Of a DNA stretch of 15,325 nt, positions 1-6,510 are shown one piece after another. Positions within the stretch are counted from its first letter, which is position 1. Each line of letters begins with the position of its first letter. The translations under genes were made by a program, and so were the position numbers. This DNA is from an uncultured Eubacteriales bacterium (GTDB taxonomy: Bacteria > Bacillota > Clostridia > Oscillospirales > Oscillospiraceae). The notes under the pieces are model-generated. The model was not told the origin of the DNA and ran no database searches. It was given only the letters and a program-made list of their open reading frames with translations. Where the stretch lies: the NCBI GenBank assembly GCA_905202605.1, contig CAJKSU010000051.1, positions 1-15,325 on the forward strand, given 5' to 3'.

Positions 1-162
1 GATGTTCTTGAGGTGCTTTCACCGGAAGAGGTTGACGGGACGGAGGTTGCGACAGCTGTGATTGATCTGCCTGCGGGTACATACTATGTTCTGGTTGCGC
101 TGGATGAAGAAAGCTATCCATATGACATGGGAAATTTCTATGAACTTTCGGTGTCGTGGTAA
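1..162 (+). CDS. C-terminal end of a probable secreted beta-sandwich protein (partial)
   Basis: An open frame runs in from the left edge and ends at the TAA at 160-162, giving 53 residues; its start lies outside the window. The fragment is acidic. It contains LPAGTYYVLVAL, then a YPYDMGNFYELSVSW ending. This alternation of a 'proline-alanine-glycine-threonine-tyrosine' turn with short beta strands, ending in a strand at the C-terminus, resembles the end of pre-peptidase C-terminal or Ig-like domains of secreted proteins. That is only a resemblance in pattern; the fragment is too short to name a family or function. A hairpin at 189-226 follows the stop and may end its transcript. Confidence 0.55.
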   Translation, partial: DVLEVLSPEEVDGTEVATAVIDLPAGTYYVLVALDEESYPYDMGNFYELSVSW

Positions 163-188
163 CAGAACCAACATGCTGTCATGAAAAC

Positions 189-226
189 TGTGGCGAAGAA
201 TCGGTGTGGGCCGACTCTTCGCCACA
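189..226. terminator. Hairpin between convergent gene ends, possible weak bidirectional terminator
   Basis: TGTGGCGAAGA (189-199) pairs perfectly with TCTTCGCCACA (216-226). After one mismatch, TCGG (201-204) pairs with CCGA (211-214), leaving the loop TGTGGG. It lies between the stop of the left-hand plus-strand gene (162) and the stop of the minus-strand LysR remnant (231). On the minus strand it is followed by GTTTTC, a short U run; on the plus strand there is almost no U run. A terminator role is therefore likelier for the minus strand. Confidence 0.5.
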
Positions 227-230
227 ATAC

Positions 231-650
231 TTATATGGTATGGAAATTCTCACCGGAAAGGAGATTCTGCGGCAGCGAATGCTCTCTGGATACGGCAACG
301 CAGTGCTGATAGCTGCCCAGCGGGAGAAACTGGCAGCGATCCAGCCAAAGAGCGGAGTCGCAGACACCCGCCAGCAGGTCGAATTTTGTTCCAAGGGCGG
401 AGATCTCCGACAGAATTCCCTTGTGGTCGTCCTCAAACGGGACAATTTGCAGCGTATAGTCCGGGAACGACTGGTTGATCTGATACCACAGGTCCACAAA
501 GGGCTTGCAGGGATTCAGCAGAGAGCTTCCGATGAATAGAGTGGCGTTCTGCCGGGCTTCGGCCTGTTCGGCCTCTAAAATGGCGTGCTCGGATTCCACA
601 AAGAAGCGCTGAGCGTAACGGTAGATGACCTGACCGGCGGCGGTCAGCTG
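231..650 (-). pseudogene. LysR-family transcriptional regulator remnant, both ends missing
   Basis: Read on the minus strand, the frame from about 650 down to the TAA at 231 gives roughly 140 residues. They begin at LTAAGQVIYRYAQRF, the typical end of a LysR helix-turn-helix region and start of the linker helix. They continue through a stretch like the effector-binding domain (FPDYTLQIVPFEDD, FDLLAGV, HCVAVSREHSL). Family members are about 300 residues. Here the DNA-binding N-terminus is absent and the protein stops about 100 residues early, after SGENFHTI. The ATG that opens this frame at 788 lies in antisense of the cupin remnant and is not a real start. The 5' end meets the 5' end of a plus-strand cupin remnant near 640-660, as if a deletion had removed the shared divergent promoter and both N-termini. 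Probably not functional. Confidence 0.7.
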
Positions 651-875
651 CTGGTCTGCGTAGACGGCGAGGGCTGGTATCAGGAGGAGGGCAAGCCTGA
701 CCGGCGCCTGAAGCCCGGCGATGTGGTGACCATTCCCGCGGAGGTCAAGCACTGGCATGGCGCCAAAAAGGGCTGCTGGTTCAGCCATCTGGCAGTAGAG
801 GTTCCCGGCGAGGAAACCTCCAATGAGTGGCTGGAGCCTGTAACCGACGAGGCCTACGCCGCACTGGAGGAGTAA
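640..875 (+). pseudogene. Cupin-domain protein remnant, N-terminal half missing
   Basis: The frame ending at the TAA at 873-875 contains GGGQLLVCVDGEGWYQEEGK, then LKPGDVVTIPAEVKHWHGA, WFSHLAVEVPGE and NEWLEPVTDEAY. This is the second half of the small cupin family often annotated with carboxymuconolactone decarboxylase-like proteins. Motif 2, P-x-x-x-K-H-W-H-G, is intact. Motif 1 (WHxHPG-type metal ligands just before GGQ) and the preceding ~50 residues are missing. Upstream codons in the same frame, back to an ATG at 585, are antisense to the LysR remnant and look unlike cupin sequence. Without the motif 1 histidines the barrel should not bind metal normally. It may once have been the divergently transcribed target of the neighbouring LysR regulator, a common arrangement, but this is inferred from position only. 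Confidence 0.7.
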
Positions 876-889
876 GACAAAGAAAGACG

Positions 890-926
890 CACCCCTGACA
901 GCTGTAGCAGGCAGCGGTCAGGGGTG
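890..926. terminator. Intrinsic terminator for the sda operon, possibly bidirectional
   Basis: CACCCCTGAC (890-899) pairs perfectly with GTCAGGGGTG (917-926), and GCTG (901-904) pairs with CAGC (912-915) inside it. On the minus strand the hairpin begins a few bases after the sdaAA stop (931) and is followed by GTCTTTCTTTGTCTT, a good U-rich tail. On the plus strand it follows the cupin stop by about 15 bases and has a weaker ATTGTTATT tail. Confidence 0.85.
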
Positions 927-930
927 ATTG

Positions 931-1803
931 TTATTGCTGAGCCATTTGCTGCGCAATGCGCAGACCGGTGGGGGTGGTAGCCAGACCATCCTGCCCGGTT
1001 TCCCGGAGACAGGCGGGGAGCAGATGCCCGATCCGGCGCATGGAGTCGATGACCTCATCCGGCGGGATGGCACTGCGGATGCCGGAGAGCGCCATTTGAG
1101 AGGCCACCACGGCGTTGACTGCCCCGGAGGCGTTCCGCTTGATGCAGGGAACCTCCACCAGCCCCGCCACCGGGTCACAGGTCAGCCCCAAAAGACTTTT
1201 GAGCGCCAATGCGGCGGCATGACAGATCTCCTGACAGTCACCGCCCTCCAGATAGCTCAGTGCGCCGGCTGCCATGGCGCTGGCGGAACCGATCTCCGCC
1301 TGACAGCCGCCCTCCGCTCCGGCAATGCTGGCACTGGCAGCGATGACCTCGCCGATGCCCGCCGCCACATAGAGCGCCTCCACCAGCCGCTCCTCCGAAG
1401 CCTGACGGCAGGAGGCATAGCTCAGCAGCACGGCGGGGATGACGCCGCAGGAGCCTGCGGTGGGGGCGGCAACGATCCGCTTCATGCAGGCGTTGGATTC
1501 CGCCATTTTCAACGCCCGTTCCATGACCTCAGTGAGGTAATCCCCCAGCAGCCGGTTTTCCCGCAGCCGGTAGGCAGAGAATTTGTCCCCGTCGCCGCCT
1601 GCCATGCCGCTGGCGGATCGGAGTGCTGGATCATAGGCGGCGTCGGCCTGCTCCATGGCGCGGTACATGCCCTGCATATCGGAGAAGGACTGCTCCGGGG
1701 TGACATCCCGCTCCTGACAGTCCGATTCCTGAATGACCTGCCAGAACGCCTTGCCGGTTTCCTTACAGCAGGTCTCAATTTGCGTAAGCTGTGTAAATGC
1801 CAT
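931..1803 (-). CDS. sdaAA: L-serine dehydratase, iron-sulfur-dependent, alpha subunit
   Basis: This is the catalytic subunit of the oxygen-sensitive [4Fe-4S] serine dehydratase, which turns L-serine into pyruvate and ammonia in the cytoplasm. The 290 residues match the usual length of a separate alpha subunit. Visible family motifs are AAPTAGSCGVIPA (about 112-124), EGGCQAEIGSASAMAAGAL (164-182) and LTCDPVAGLVEVPCIKRNA (207-225). C167, C209 and C220 fall where the cluster ligands lie in characterised relatives. The ATG at 1803 has GGAGG about 9 bases upstream, inside the end of the beta-subunit gene. Only 4 bases separate the beta stop from this start, so the two are translationally coupled. 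The TAA at 931 is followed directly by a strong terminator. No truncation or lost key residue is seen. Confidence 0.95.
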   Translation of the reverse strand: MAFTQLTQIETCCKETGKAFWQVIQESDCQERDVTPEQSFSDMQGMYRAMEQADAAYDPALRSASGMAGGDGDKFSAYRLRENRLLGDYLTEVMERALKMAESNACMKRIVAAPTAGSCGVIPAVLLSYASCRQASEERLVEALYVAAGIGEVIAASASIAGAEGGCQAEIGSASAMAAGALSYLEGGDCQEICHAAALALKSLLGLTCDPVAGLVEVPCIKRNASGAVNAVVASQMALSGIRSAIPPDEVIDSMRRIGHLLPACLRETGQDGLATTPTGLRIAQQMAQQ

Positions 1804-1807
1804 AGAA

Positions 1808-2470
1808 TCATTCCTCCAGACTGTAGTAAATAACCTTTTCTATGCCGTCCAAATGCCGGAGCCATTGGAGTGCCTCGAAGGGAACCTCCTGATCGCATTC
1901 CAGCACCATGACTGCGTGGCTGCCCCGACTGCTGCGGTAGAGCTGGAGCGTGGCAATATTGACGTTTTCGTGAAAGAGCATAGTGGTAACTTGCGCAACA
2001 TGGCCGGGCTGATCCAGATTGTGGACGATCAGGGTGGGGTAATCTCCGGAAAAGTTGGCGGACAGACCGTCGATGCTGGCGATATTGATTCTGCCGCCGC
2101 CGATGGACTCTCCGACGATCTCCAATCCTTTTCCGCTTTCGCCGGTGAGCCGGAGCATCACCGAATTGGGATGCCCATCCCGCAGCTCGGCGGCGCCGAA
2201 GGTTATCTCCATACCGTTTTCCTGCGCCAGCTCCAGACTATTTGGAATGCGGCTATCGTCCGGCTGCATGCCCATCAGACCGGCAACCAGTGCTTTTGGA
2301 GTGCCATGTCCCTTCCCTGTGGCTAAAAAAGAGCCGTAGAGAAGAATTTCGGCACGCTGTACCGGCTCCTGCAGCAGCTTCCTTGCTACAAAGCCGATTT
2401 TTACTGCTCCCGCTGTATGGGAACTGGAAGGCCCGACCATTACCGGACCGACGATATCAAACAGGTTCAA
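1808..2470 (-). CDS. sdaAB: L-serine dehydratase, iron-sulfur-dependent, beta subunit
   Basis: Partner of the alpha subunit in the two-subunit serine dehydratase, first gene of the operon. The N-terminus MNLFDIVGPVMVGPSSSHTA and following AVKIG is the family signature. The C-terminal ~70 residues form an ACT-type regulatory domain (TLIVHNLDQPGHVAQVT, then VNIATLQLYR), which in relatives helps serine binding. Length is 220 residues. Start choice: two in-frame TTG codons lie at 2474-2476 and 2468-2470. The Shine-Dalgarno GGGAGGG (2478-2484) is 1 base from the first and 7 bases from the second, and the second gives exactly the family-typical MNLFDI start. I therefore choose 2470; the longer form would add only two residues. 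A TTG start on the first gene may keep expression modest. Confidence 0.93.
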   Translation of the reverse strand: MNLFDIVGPVMVGPSSSHTAGAVKIGFVARKLLQEPVQRAEILLYGSFLATGKGHGTPKALVAGLMGMQPDDSRIPNSLELAQENGMEITFGAAELRDGHPNSVMLRLTGESGKGLEIVGESIGGGRINIASIDGLSANFSGDYPTLIVHNLDQPGHVAQVTTMLFHENVNIATLQLYRSSRGSHAVMVLECDQEVPFEALQWLRHLDGIEKVIYYSLEE

Positions 2471-2477
2471 ATACAAT

Positions 2478-2484
2478 CCCTCCC
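2478..2484 (-). promoter_or_regulatory. Ribosome binding site deciding the sdaAB TTG start
   Basis: GGGAGGG on the minus strand. It sits 7 bases before the TTG at 2470 but only 1 base before the upstream TTG at 2476, which favours the downstream start. Confidence 0.7.
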
Positions 2485-2499
2485 GCTTGTAGTGTCACG

Positions 2500-2528
2500 A
2501 TTCTAACATATTCCCCTCAAAAAAGCAA
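2500..2528 (-). promoter_or_regulatory. Sigma-A type promoter of the sda operon
   Basis: On the minus strand TTGCTT (2528-2523) and TAGAAT (2505-2500) are separated by 17 bases. Transcription would start near 2493, leaving a leader of about 20 bases with only the ribosome site, so no room for a riboswitch or attenuator. Confidence 0.6.
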
Positions 2529-2848
2529 AGGCGCCGACGGGTTTTGTGCTGGAAAGCTGCGAAAAACAGGGGCGTTTGAGAGCAAGACATCTGTGTAAGC
2601 AGAAGGGGACGGGAATTTGGTCAGAATGATGAAATTTCCACTTCATTTGAAGAAACAGAGCGGAAAACGGGCAAAAGGAAGCTTGGCGTTTTTCACAAAA
2701 TTTTTGGTCGTAATTTGCTATCGTTTTAGCTGTCCGTGACACGCGGACAAATGTTTTGATATGTGTTTTTCAGGGACGAACATGCAAGAAAATGATGCGA
2801 TTTATTCACGCAAAAATGAAAAATGCCGGGTTTGGTCAAAAAAATCAG
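2529..2848. other. Gene-free divergent intergenic region between sda and liv operons
   Basis: The gap between sdaAB and livJ starts is about 475 bases. The only open frame, minus-strand 2503-2742, overlaps the sda promoter and has no recognisable protein character. Small inverted repeats are present: CTTCA-TT-TGAAG at 2641-2652 and TGTCCG-N7-CGGACA at 2731-2749. These may be protein binding sites, but nothing identifies the protein. The region is more AT-rich than the flanking genes, as expected for regulatory DNA. I see no tRNA, T-box signature or riboswitch fold. Confidence 0.5.
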
Positions 2849-2857
2849 TTGATTTTT
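2840..2857. promoter_or_regulatory. 18-bp palindrome overlapping the liv -35 box, candidate operator
   Basis: AAAAATCA (2840-2847) and TGATTTTT (2850-2857) are perfect inverted arms around a 2-base GT centre. The right arm contains most of the -35 hexamer TTGATT, so a bound protein would directly block or contact RNA polymerase. The symmetry and position are seen; a regulator is inferred. Confidence 0.5.
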
Positions 2858-2878
2858 GCAAGTCTGGTGCGGTATAAT
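2849..2878 (+). promoter_or_regulatory. Sigma-A type promoter of the liv operon
   Basis: TTGATT (2849-2854) and a perfect TATAAT (2873-2878) are separated by 18 bases. Expected transcription start is near 2885, giving a leader of about 60 bases before livJ. Confidence 0.75.
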
Positions 2879-2931
2879 GTCTACATCCTTTTATTCATCA
2901 CTTTGCTAAGGTGACGAAAATATAAAGCGAC

Positions 2932-2937
2932 AAGGAG
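2932..2937 (+). promoter_or_regulatory. Ribosome binding site deciding the livJ start
   Basis: AAGGAG lies 1 base before the ATG at 2939 but 10 bases before the in-frame ATG at 2948, so the second ATG is the better start. Confidence 0.7.
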
Positions 2938-2947
2938 TATGAAGAAC

Positions 2948-4183
2948 ATGAAATTTGCAAAGAGAGCATTGGCTGCTCTGCTGTCCGCTGCCATGATGAC
3001 CTGCGCATTTGCAGGCTGCGGCGATTCCACTGCCGCTTCCAGCGCAGCTGCATCCACGAAAGACGCAGCCGCTTCTACCGCAGCCGCTTCCGGTGACAAG
3101 GTAGTAAAGATTGGCGTATATGAGCCTGCTTCCGGTGACAACGGTGCCGGCGGTAAGCAGGAGACTCTGGGTATCCAGTATGCCAACAAGGTTCAGCCCA
3201 CCGTAGAGATCGGCGGCGAAACCTACACCGTGGAGCTGGACATCGTTGACAACCAGTCCTCCACCGATAAGGGTCCCTCCGCTGCACAGCAGCTGGTATC
3301 CGACGGCGTATCCGTGGTGCTTGGCTCCTACGGTTCTGCGGTTGCCATTGCGGCAGGTGATGTATTTAAGAATGGTAAGGTTCCCGCTATTGGCGTTACC
3401 TGCACCAACCCTCAGGTTACCGAGGGCAATGACTACTACTTCCGCATCTGCTTCCTGGATCCTTTCCAGGGTACGGTTCTGGCAAACTTCGCCCACGGCG
3501 ATCTGAGCGCCAAGAAGGCCTACTGCCTGTCCAAGCAGGGCGATGACTACTCCGCCGGTGTCTGCAACTACTTTAAGGAAGCATTCACCAAGCTGGGCGG
3601 CGAGGTCGTAGAGGAAGCTTTCCCCGACGGCAACTCCGACTTCACCTCTTATGTGACCAATGCTAAGAATCAGGGCTGCGACGTCTTCTTCGCTCCCGTT
3701 TCCATTGAGGCTGCCGCCAACATCATCAAGCAGGCACAGGCACAGGGCCTTGAGATCCCCATGCTGGCCAGCGATACATGGGATTCCAACGTAGTTGCTG
3801 AGGCTGCAAAGGGCACGGGCATGGATATCTACGTCACCACCTTCTATCAGGAGGGCGGCTCTCCCGACTTCGACTCCGGCATCAAGGAGTACATCAACTC
3901 CGATTCCACTGCGATGGCCAATAACGGCGGCAACGATCAGCTGGCTGCGGTTTCCGCAATGGGCTACGATGCATACTTCACCGCGCTGGAAGCGCTGAAG
4001 GCTGCAGGTTCCACCGATTCTGAGAAGGTCAAGGAGGCTCTGCCCAACGTTTCCTATACTGGTGTTACAGGCACCATCACCTTCGGTGAAAACGGCGATG
4101 CAAACCGTACCTCCGCTTTCATTAAGAAGTGCAACACTGAGACTGCTGCATGGGATCTGGTTCGTGAGCAGGGCGTAGAGTAA
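2948..4183 (+). CDS. ABC transporter substrate-binding lipoprotein, branched-chain amino acid (LivJ) type
   Basis: Extracytoplasmic binding protein that captures the substrate and delivers it to LivH/LivM. The 411 residues start with a lipoprotein signal (KRA, hydrophobic stretch, lipobox AFAGC with lipidated C24), followed by an Ala/Ser-rich flexible linker to about residue 50. The rest is a periplasmic-binding-protein type 1 fold: VVKIGVYEPASGDNGAGG, LDIVDNQSSTDKGPSAAQQL and VSVVLGSYGSAVAIA mark its first lobe. It is the first gene of the liv operon, behind a strong promoter. Two strong hairpins follow its stop before livH, suggesting it is made in excess over the permease. The family binds Leu/Ile/Val but also urea, amides, short peptides and aromatic compounds, so substrate is uncertain. 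Start chosen by ribosome-site spacing; an ATG 3 codons upstream is the alternative. Confidence 0.92.
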   Translation: MKFAKRALAALLSAAMMTCAFAGCGDSTAASSAAASTKDAAASTAAASGDKVVKIGVYEPASGDNGAGGKQETLGIQYANKVQPTVEIGGETYTVELDIVDNQSSTDKGPSAAQQLVSDGVSVVLGSYGSAVAIAAGDVFKNGKVPAIGVTCTNPQVTEGNDYYFRICFLDPFQGTVLANFAHGDLSAKKAYCLSKQGDDYSAGVCNYFKEAFTKLGGEVVEEAFPDGNSDFTSYVTNAKNQGCDVFFAPVSIEAAANIIKQAQAQGLEIPMLASDTWDSNVVAEAAKGTGMDIYVTTFYQEGGSPDFDSGIKEYINSDSTAMANNGGNDQLAAVSAMGYDAYFTALEALKAAGSTDSEKVKEALPNVSYTGVTGTITFGENGDANRTSAFIKKCNTETAAWDLVREQGVE

Positions 4184-4204
4184 TTCTCAATTCAACGGAA
4201 TTCA

Positions 4205-4228
4205 CCGGGGGCCCTGCGGGGTCCTCGG
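4205..4228 (+). other. GC-rich mRNA hairpin after livJ
   Basis: CCGGGGGCCC (4205-4214) pairs with GGGGTCCTCGG (bases 4219-4228) over 10 positions, two of them G-U, around the loop TGCG. There is no U tract after it, so it is more likely a barrier to 3' exonuclease or a partial attenuator than a full terminator. Confidence 0.6.
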
Positions 4229-4264
4229 CTTCCGCTGTGAAAGGCAATCTTTACCACGCTGTTT

Positions 4265-4310
4265 GGGCTGCCTCGAAAGGAACCTTTTCGGCGTCTTTTC
4301 GAGACAGCTC
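4265..4310 (+). other. Long mRNA hairpin upstream of livH
   Basis: Positions 4272-4281 pair with 4294-4303 (CTCGAAAGGA with TCTTTTCGAG, one G-U). After a single C-A mismatch, 4265-4270 pair with 4305-4310. The total is 16 paired positions with a 12-base loop. It is not followed by a U tract and ends 13 bases before the livH ribosome site, so read-through into livH is expected. Confidence 0.6.
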
Positions 4311-4336
4311 AACTTGAACTATTAGGAGGTTTATCC

Positions 4337-5251
4337 ATGAGTGTCGTCCTTCCATACCTGCTGTCAGGCATTTCCGTAGGTGGTCAATATGCATTGATTG
4401 CGATCGGATATACCATGGTTTACGGTATCCTGCGGCTCATCAACTTTGCACATGGCGATGTGTTTATGGTAGCCGGCGTTATGATGGTCTACCTGTCCAC
4501 CACGCTGCCCCTGTACATCTCCATGCCGCTGATGCTGATTTTGACGGTTATTATCGGTTTTGCTATTGAGAGAGCAGCCTATAAGCCCCTGCGTTCTGCT
4601 CCCCGTATGTCCATCATGATCTCTGCCATCGGCGTAAGCTATCTGCTCCAGAATCTGGCCGCCTATATCACTGGCGGTCTGGCACAGCAGTATCCCACAA
4701 TCCCGTTTATCTCCGACTCTGTCAACATCGGACCCGCTACCACCAAGGTGGTAACGCTGGTGACGCCGTTTCTGGTGATCGCACTGGTGTTTGCACTGGT
4801 GATGCTCATTAACCACACCAAGATCGGCATGGCGATGCGGGCAGTGTCCAAAGACTATGATACGGCACAGCTCATGGGCATCCGCATCAACGCAGTCATC
4901 AGCGCCACCTTTGTGATCGGCTCTTTTCTGGCGGCAATTGGCTCGGTGCTATACTTTACCAACTACACGGCGGTTACCTATACCTCTGGTGCAATGCCTG
5001 GACTGAAGGCCTTCGTGGCGGCGGTATTTGGCGGCATTGGATCTATTCCCGGCGCGGTGATCGGTGCGTTCATCATCGGTATTTGCGAGAATCTGGTCAA
5101 GGGGCTGGAGGCTATGCTGGGTCTTGCCGGTATTTCCATCAATCTGGGGCTTGCGGCATTCTCGGATGCTGTGACCTTTGCCCTTCTGATTATCATCCTT
5201 GTGGTCAAGCCCACCGGACTGTTCGGTGAAAAGGCCACCGAGAAAGTGTGA
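4337..5251 (+). CDS. livH: Branched-chain amino acid type ABC transporter permease (LivH family)
   Basis: First of two membrane subunits of the importer. The 304 residues have about eight hydrophobic segments. Family hallmarks are the N-terminal GISVGGQYALIAIGYTMVYG followed by LINFAHGDVFM, the coupling-loop region AVSKDYDTAQLMGIRINAV, and the glycine-rich AAVFGGIGSIPGAVIGAFIIG. The ATG is preceded by a textbook AGGAGG (4324-4329) at 7 bases. Its TGA at 5249-5251 overlaps the ribosome site of livM, so the two are coupled. Length and motifs are normal. The name is by family; the actual substrate is set by the binding protein and unknown. Confidence 0.92.
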   Translation: MSVVLPYLLSGISVGGQYALIAIGYTMVYGILRLINFAHGDVFMVAGVMMVYLSTTLPLYISMPLMLILTVIIGFAIERAAYKPLRSAPRMSIMISAIGVSYLLQNLAAYITGGLAQQYPTIPFISDSVNIGPATTKVVTLVTPFLVIALVFALVMLINHTKIGMAMRAVSKDYDTAQLMGIRINAVISATFVIGSFLAAIGSVLYFTNYTAVTYTSGAMPGLKAFVAAVFGGIGSIPGAVIGAFIIGICENLVKGLEAMLGLAGISINLGLAAFSDAVTFALLIIILVVKPTGLFGEKATEKV

Positions 5252-5259
5252 GGTGTGCC

Positions 5260-6510
5260 ATGAGTAAGCTGAATAACAAGCGCGGCACCGTCATCACTGC
5301 CGCTATTATCGCTGCAATCTTTCTGTTTGTGGGCATTGCCGAGCAGGTGGCTCCCTCCGGCTGGGATATGCTGTTTATGGTGCTGAAAAAGGGCGCAATC
5401 TATGCGCTGATCGGTGTTTCCATGAATCTGCTCAACGGCTTTACTGGCCTGTTTTCCCTCGGTCAGGCGGGCTTTATGTTGCTGGGTGCATATACCTACG
5501 GCATTTTTACCATTCCTGTGGCAGACCGTGCCTCGGTCTATCAGTATTTTGACGGCGGACTGGTACAGTTTACCCTGCCGATTCCAGTGGCTTTGATTCT
5601 TGCAGGATTGGTGGCGGCGCTGTTCGCATTTCTGATCGGGCTCCCGGTGCTGCGGCTCAAGAGCGACTATCTTGCCATTGCAACGCTGGGCTTTGCGGAG
5701 ATTATCCGCGCCATTTTCCAGTGGAACGTCCTCGGCCCCATTACCAACGGCTCCAACCTGCTGCGGAAATTCCCGGTATTCCATTCTACCATTGCCTATT
5801 TCCTTGTGGTGGGCATCTGTATTGCGGTAATCCTGCTGCTGATCAACTCCTCCTATGGCAGAGCCTTTAAGGCCATTCGAGAGGATGAAATTGCTGCGGA
5901 GGCCATGGGTATCAACCTGTCCCGGACAAAGATGCTTTCCTTCTGTATTTCCTCCTTCTTTGCGGGTATCGGCGGTGCGCTGCTGGCGATGTATCAGACC
6001 TCGGTGCAGGCGGCAATCTTTAAGTCTGCTATGACCTATGAGATCCTGCTGATCGTGGTCATTGGCGGCATCGGTTCCATTTCCGGCTCCGTGATTGCGT
6101 CGTTCCTGTATATTGCATGCAGCGAATGGTGGCTGCGTTTTCTGGACAACGAAACCATCCTTACCACCGCAGGCCGTACCAAGTTCGTTGTGGTGATGGC
6201 AATCATCTTTGCCCTGCTGCTGGCGGGCATGATCTATAAGATCGCAAAGCCCGGCGATAAGAAGCGTACCCGGTTTATTGTAGGCGGCGGTGTGTGCGCC
6301 GCAATTCTGGGCTGGCTCGCCTACTTCGCCGCTACCGGGCAGACGAAGGTACCGCTGCTCCGCAATGGGTTCCGTATGGTGGTATTCTCTGTCATCATCA
6401 TGATTATCGTGCTGTTCTTCAGCCGTGGCATCATGGGAACCAAGGAGCTGCCGGATCTGTTCCGTCCCCGTGCGAAAAAGGCAAAAGAGAATCAGGAGGT
6501 GGCGAAATGA
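5260..6510 (+). CDS. livM: Branched-chain amino acid type ABC transporter permease (LivM family), with extended C-terminus
   Basis: Second membrane subunit. Family marks are GVSMNLLNGFTGLFSLGQAGFMLLGAYTYG, spelling the conserved N-F-T-G-x-x-S-L-G-Q-A-x-F element (around residues 50-75), the loop AIREDEIAAEAMGINLSRTK and VIGGIGSISGSVIAS. At 416 residues it is longer than many relatives. Between the segment ending YIACSEWWLRF (about 283-293) and the usual closing segment ending SRGIMG, there are about 75 extra residues. These hold a charged loop (AKPGDKKRTR) and one or two added hydrophobic spans. A GTG at 5248 is in frame, but the ATG at 5260 has GAGG 6 bases upstream and is preferred. The stop overlaps the livG start (ATGA). 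Confidence 0.92.
   Translation: MSKLNNKRGTVITAAIIAAIFLFVGIAEQVAPSGWDMLFMVLKKGAIYALIGVSMNLLNGFTGLFSLGQAGFMLLGAYTYGIFTIPVADRASVYQYFDGGLVQFTLPIPVALILAGLVAALFAFLIGLPVLRLKSDYLAIATLGFAEIIRAIFQWNVLGPITNGSNLLRKFPVFHSTIAYFLVVGICIAVILLLINSSYGRAFKAIREDEIAAEAMGINLSRTKMLSFCISSFFAGIGGALLAMYQTSVQAAIFKSAMTYEILLIVVIGGIGSISGSVIASFLYIACSEWWLRFLDNETILTTAGRTKFVVVMAIIFALLLAGMIYKIAKPGDKKRTRFIVGGGVCAAILGWLAYFAATGQTKVPLLRNGFRMVVFSVIIMIIVLFFSRGIMGTKELPDLFRPRAKKAKENQEVAK

Noticed and set aside
231..788. Minus-strand 185-residue frame as an intact protein
   Set aside because: Its first ~45 residues are antisense to clear cupin sequence, and the LysR part begins after the missing DNA-binding domain; it is a remnant.
928..1833. 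Plus-strand 301-residue frame opposite sdaAA
   Set aside because: It is the antisense of a strongly recognisable gene, without family motifs or a convincing ribosome site; the codon bias of the real gene leaves the other strand open.
2503..2742. Possible 79-residue minus-strand gene in the sda-liv gap
   Set aside because: It overlaps the sda promoter, lacks a ribosome site and has random-looking composition rich in Cys, Phe and Lys.
2885..2931. Riboswitch or T-box leader for the liv operon
   Set aside because: The leader from the predicted start is only about 60 bases and shows no T-box element or terminator/antiterminator pair.
4205..4310. Hairpins after livJ as full transcription terminators
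   Set aside because: Neither hairpin has a U tract, and livH, which has no promoter I can see in the gap, needs read-through.
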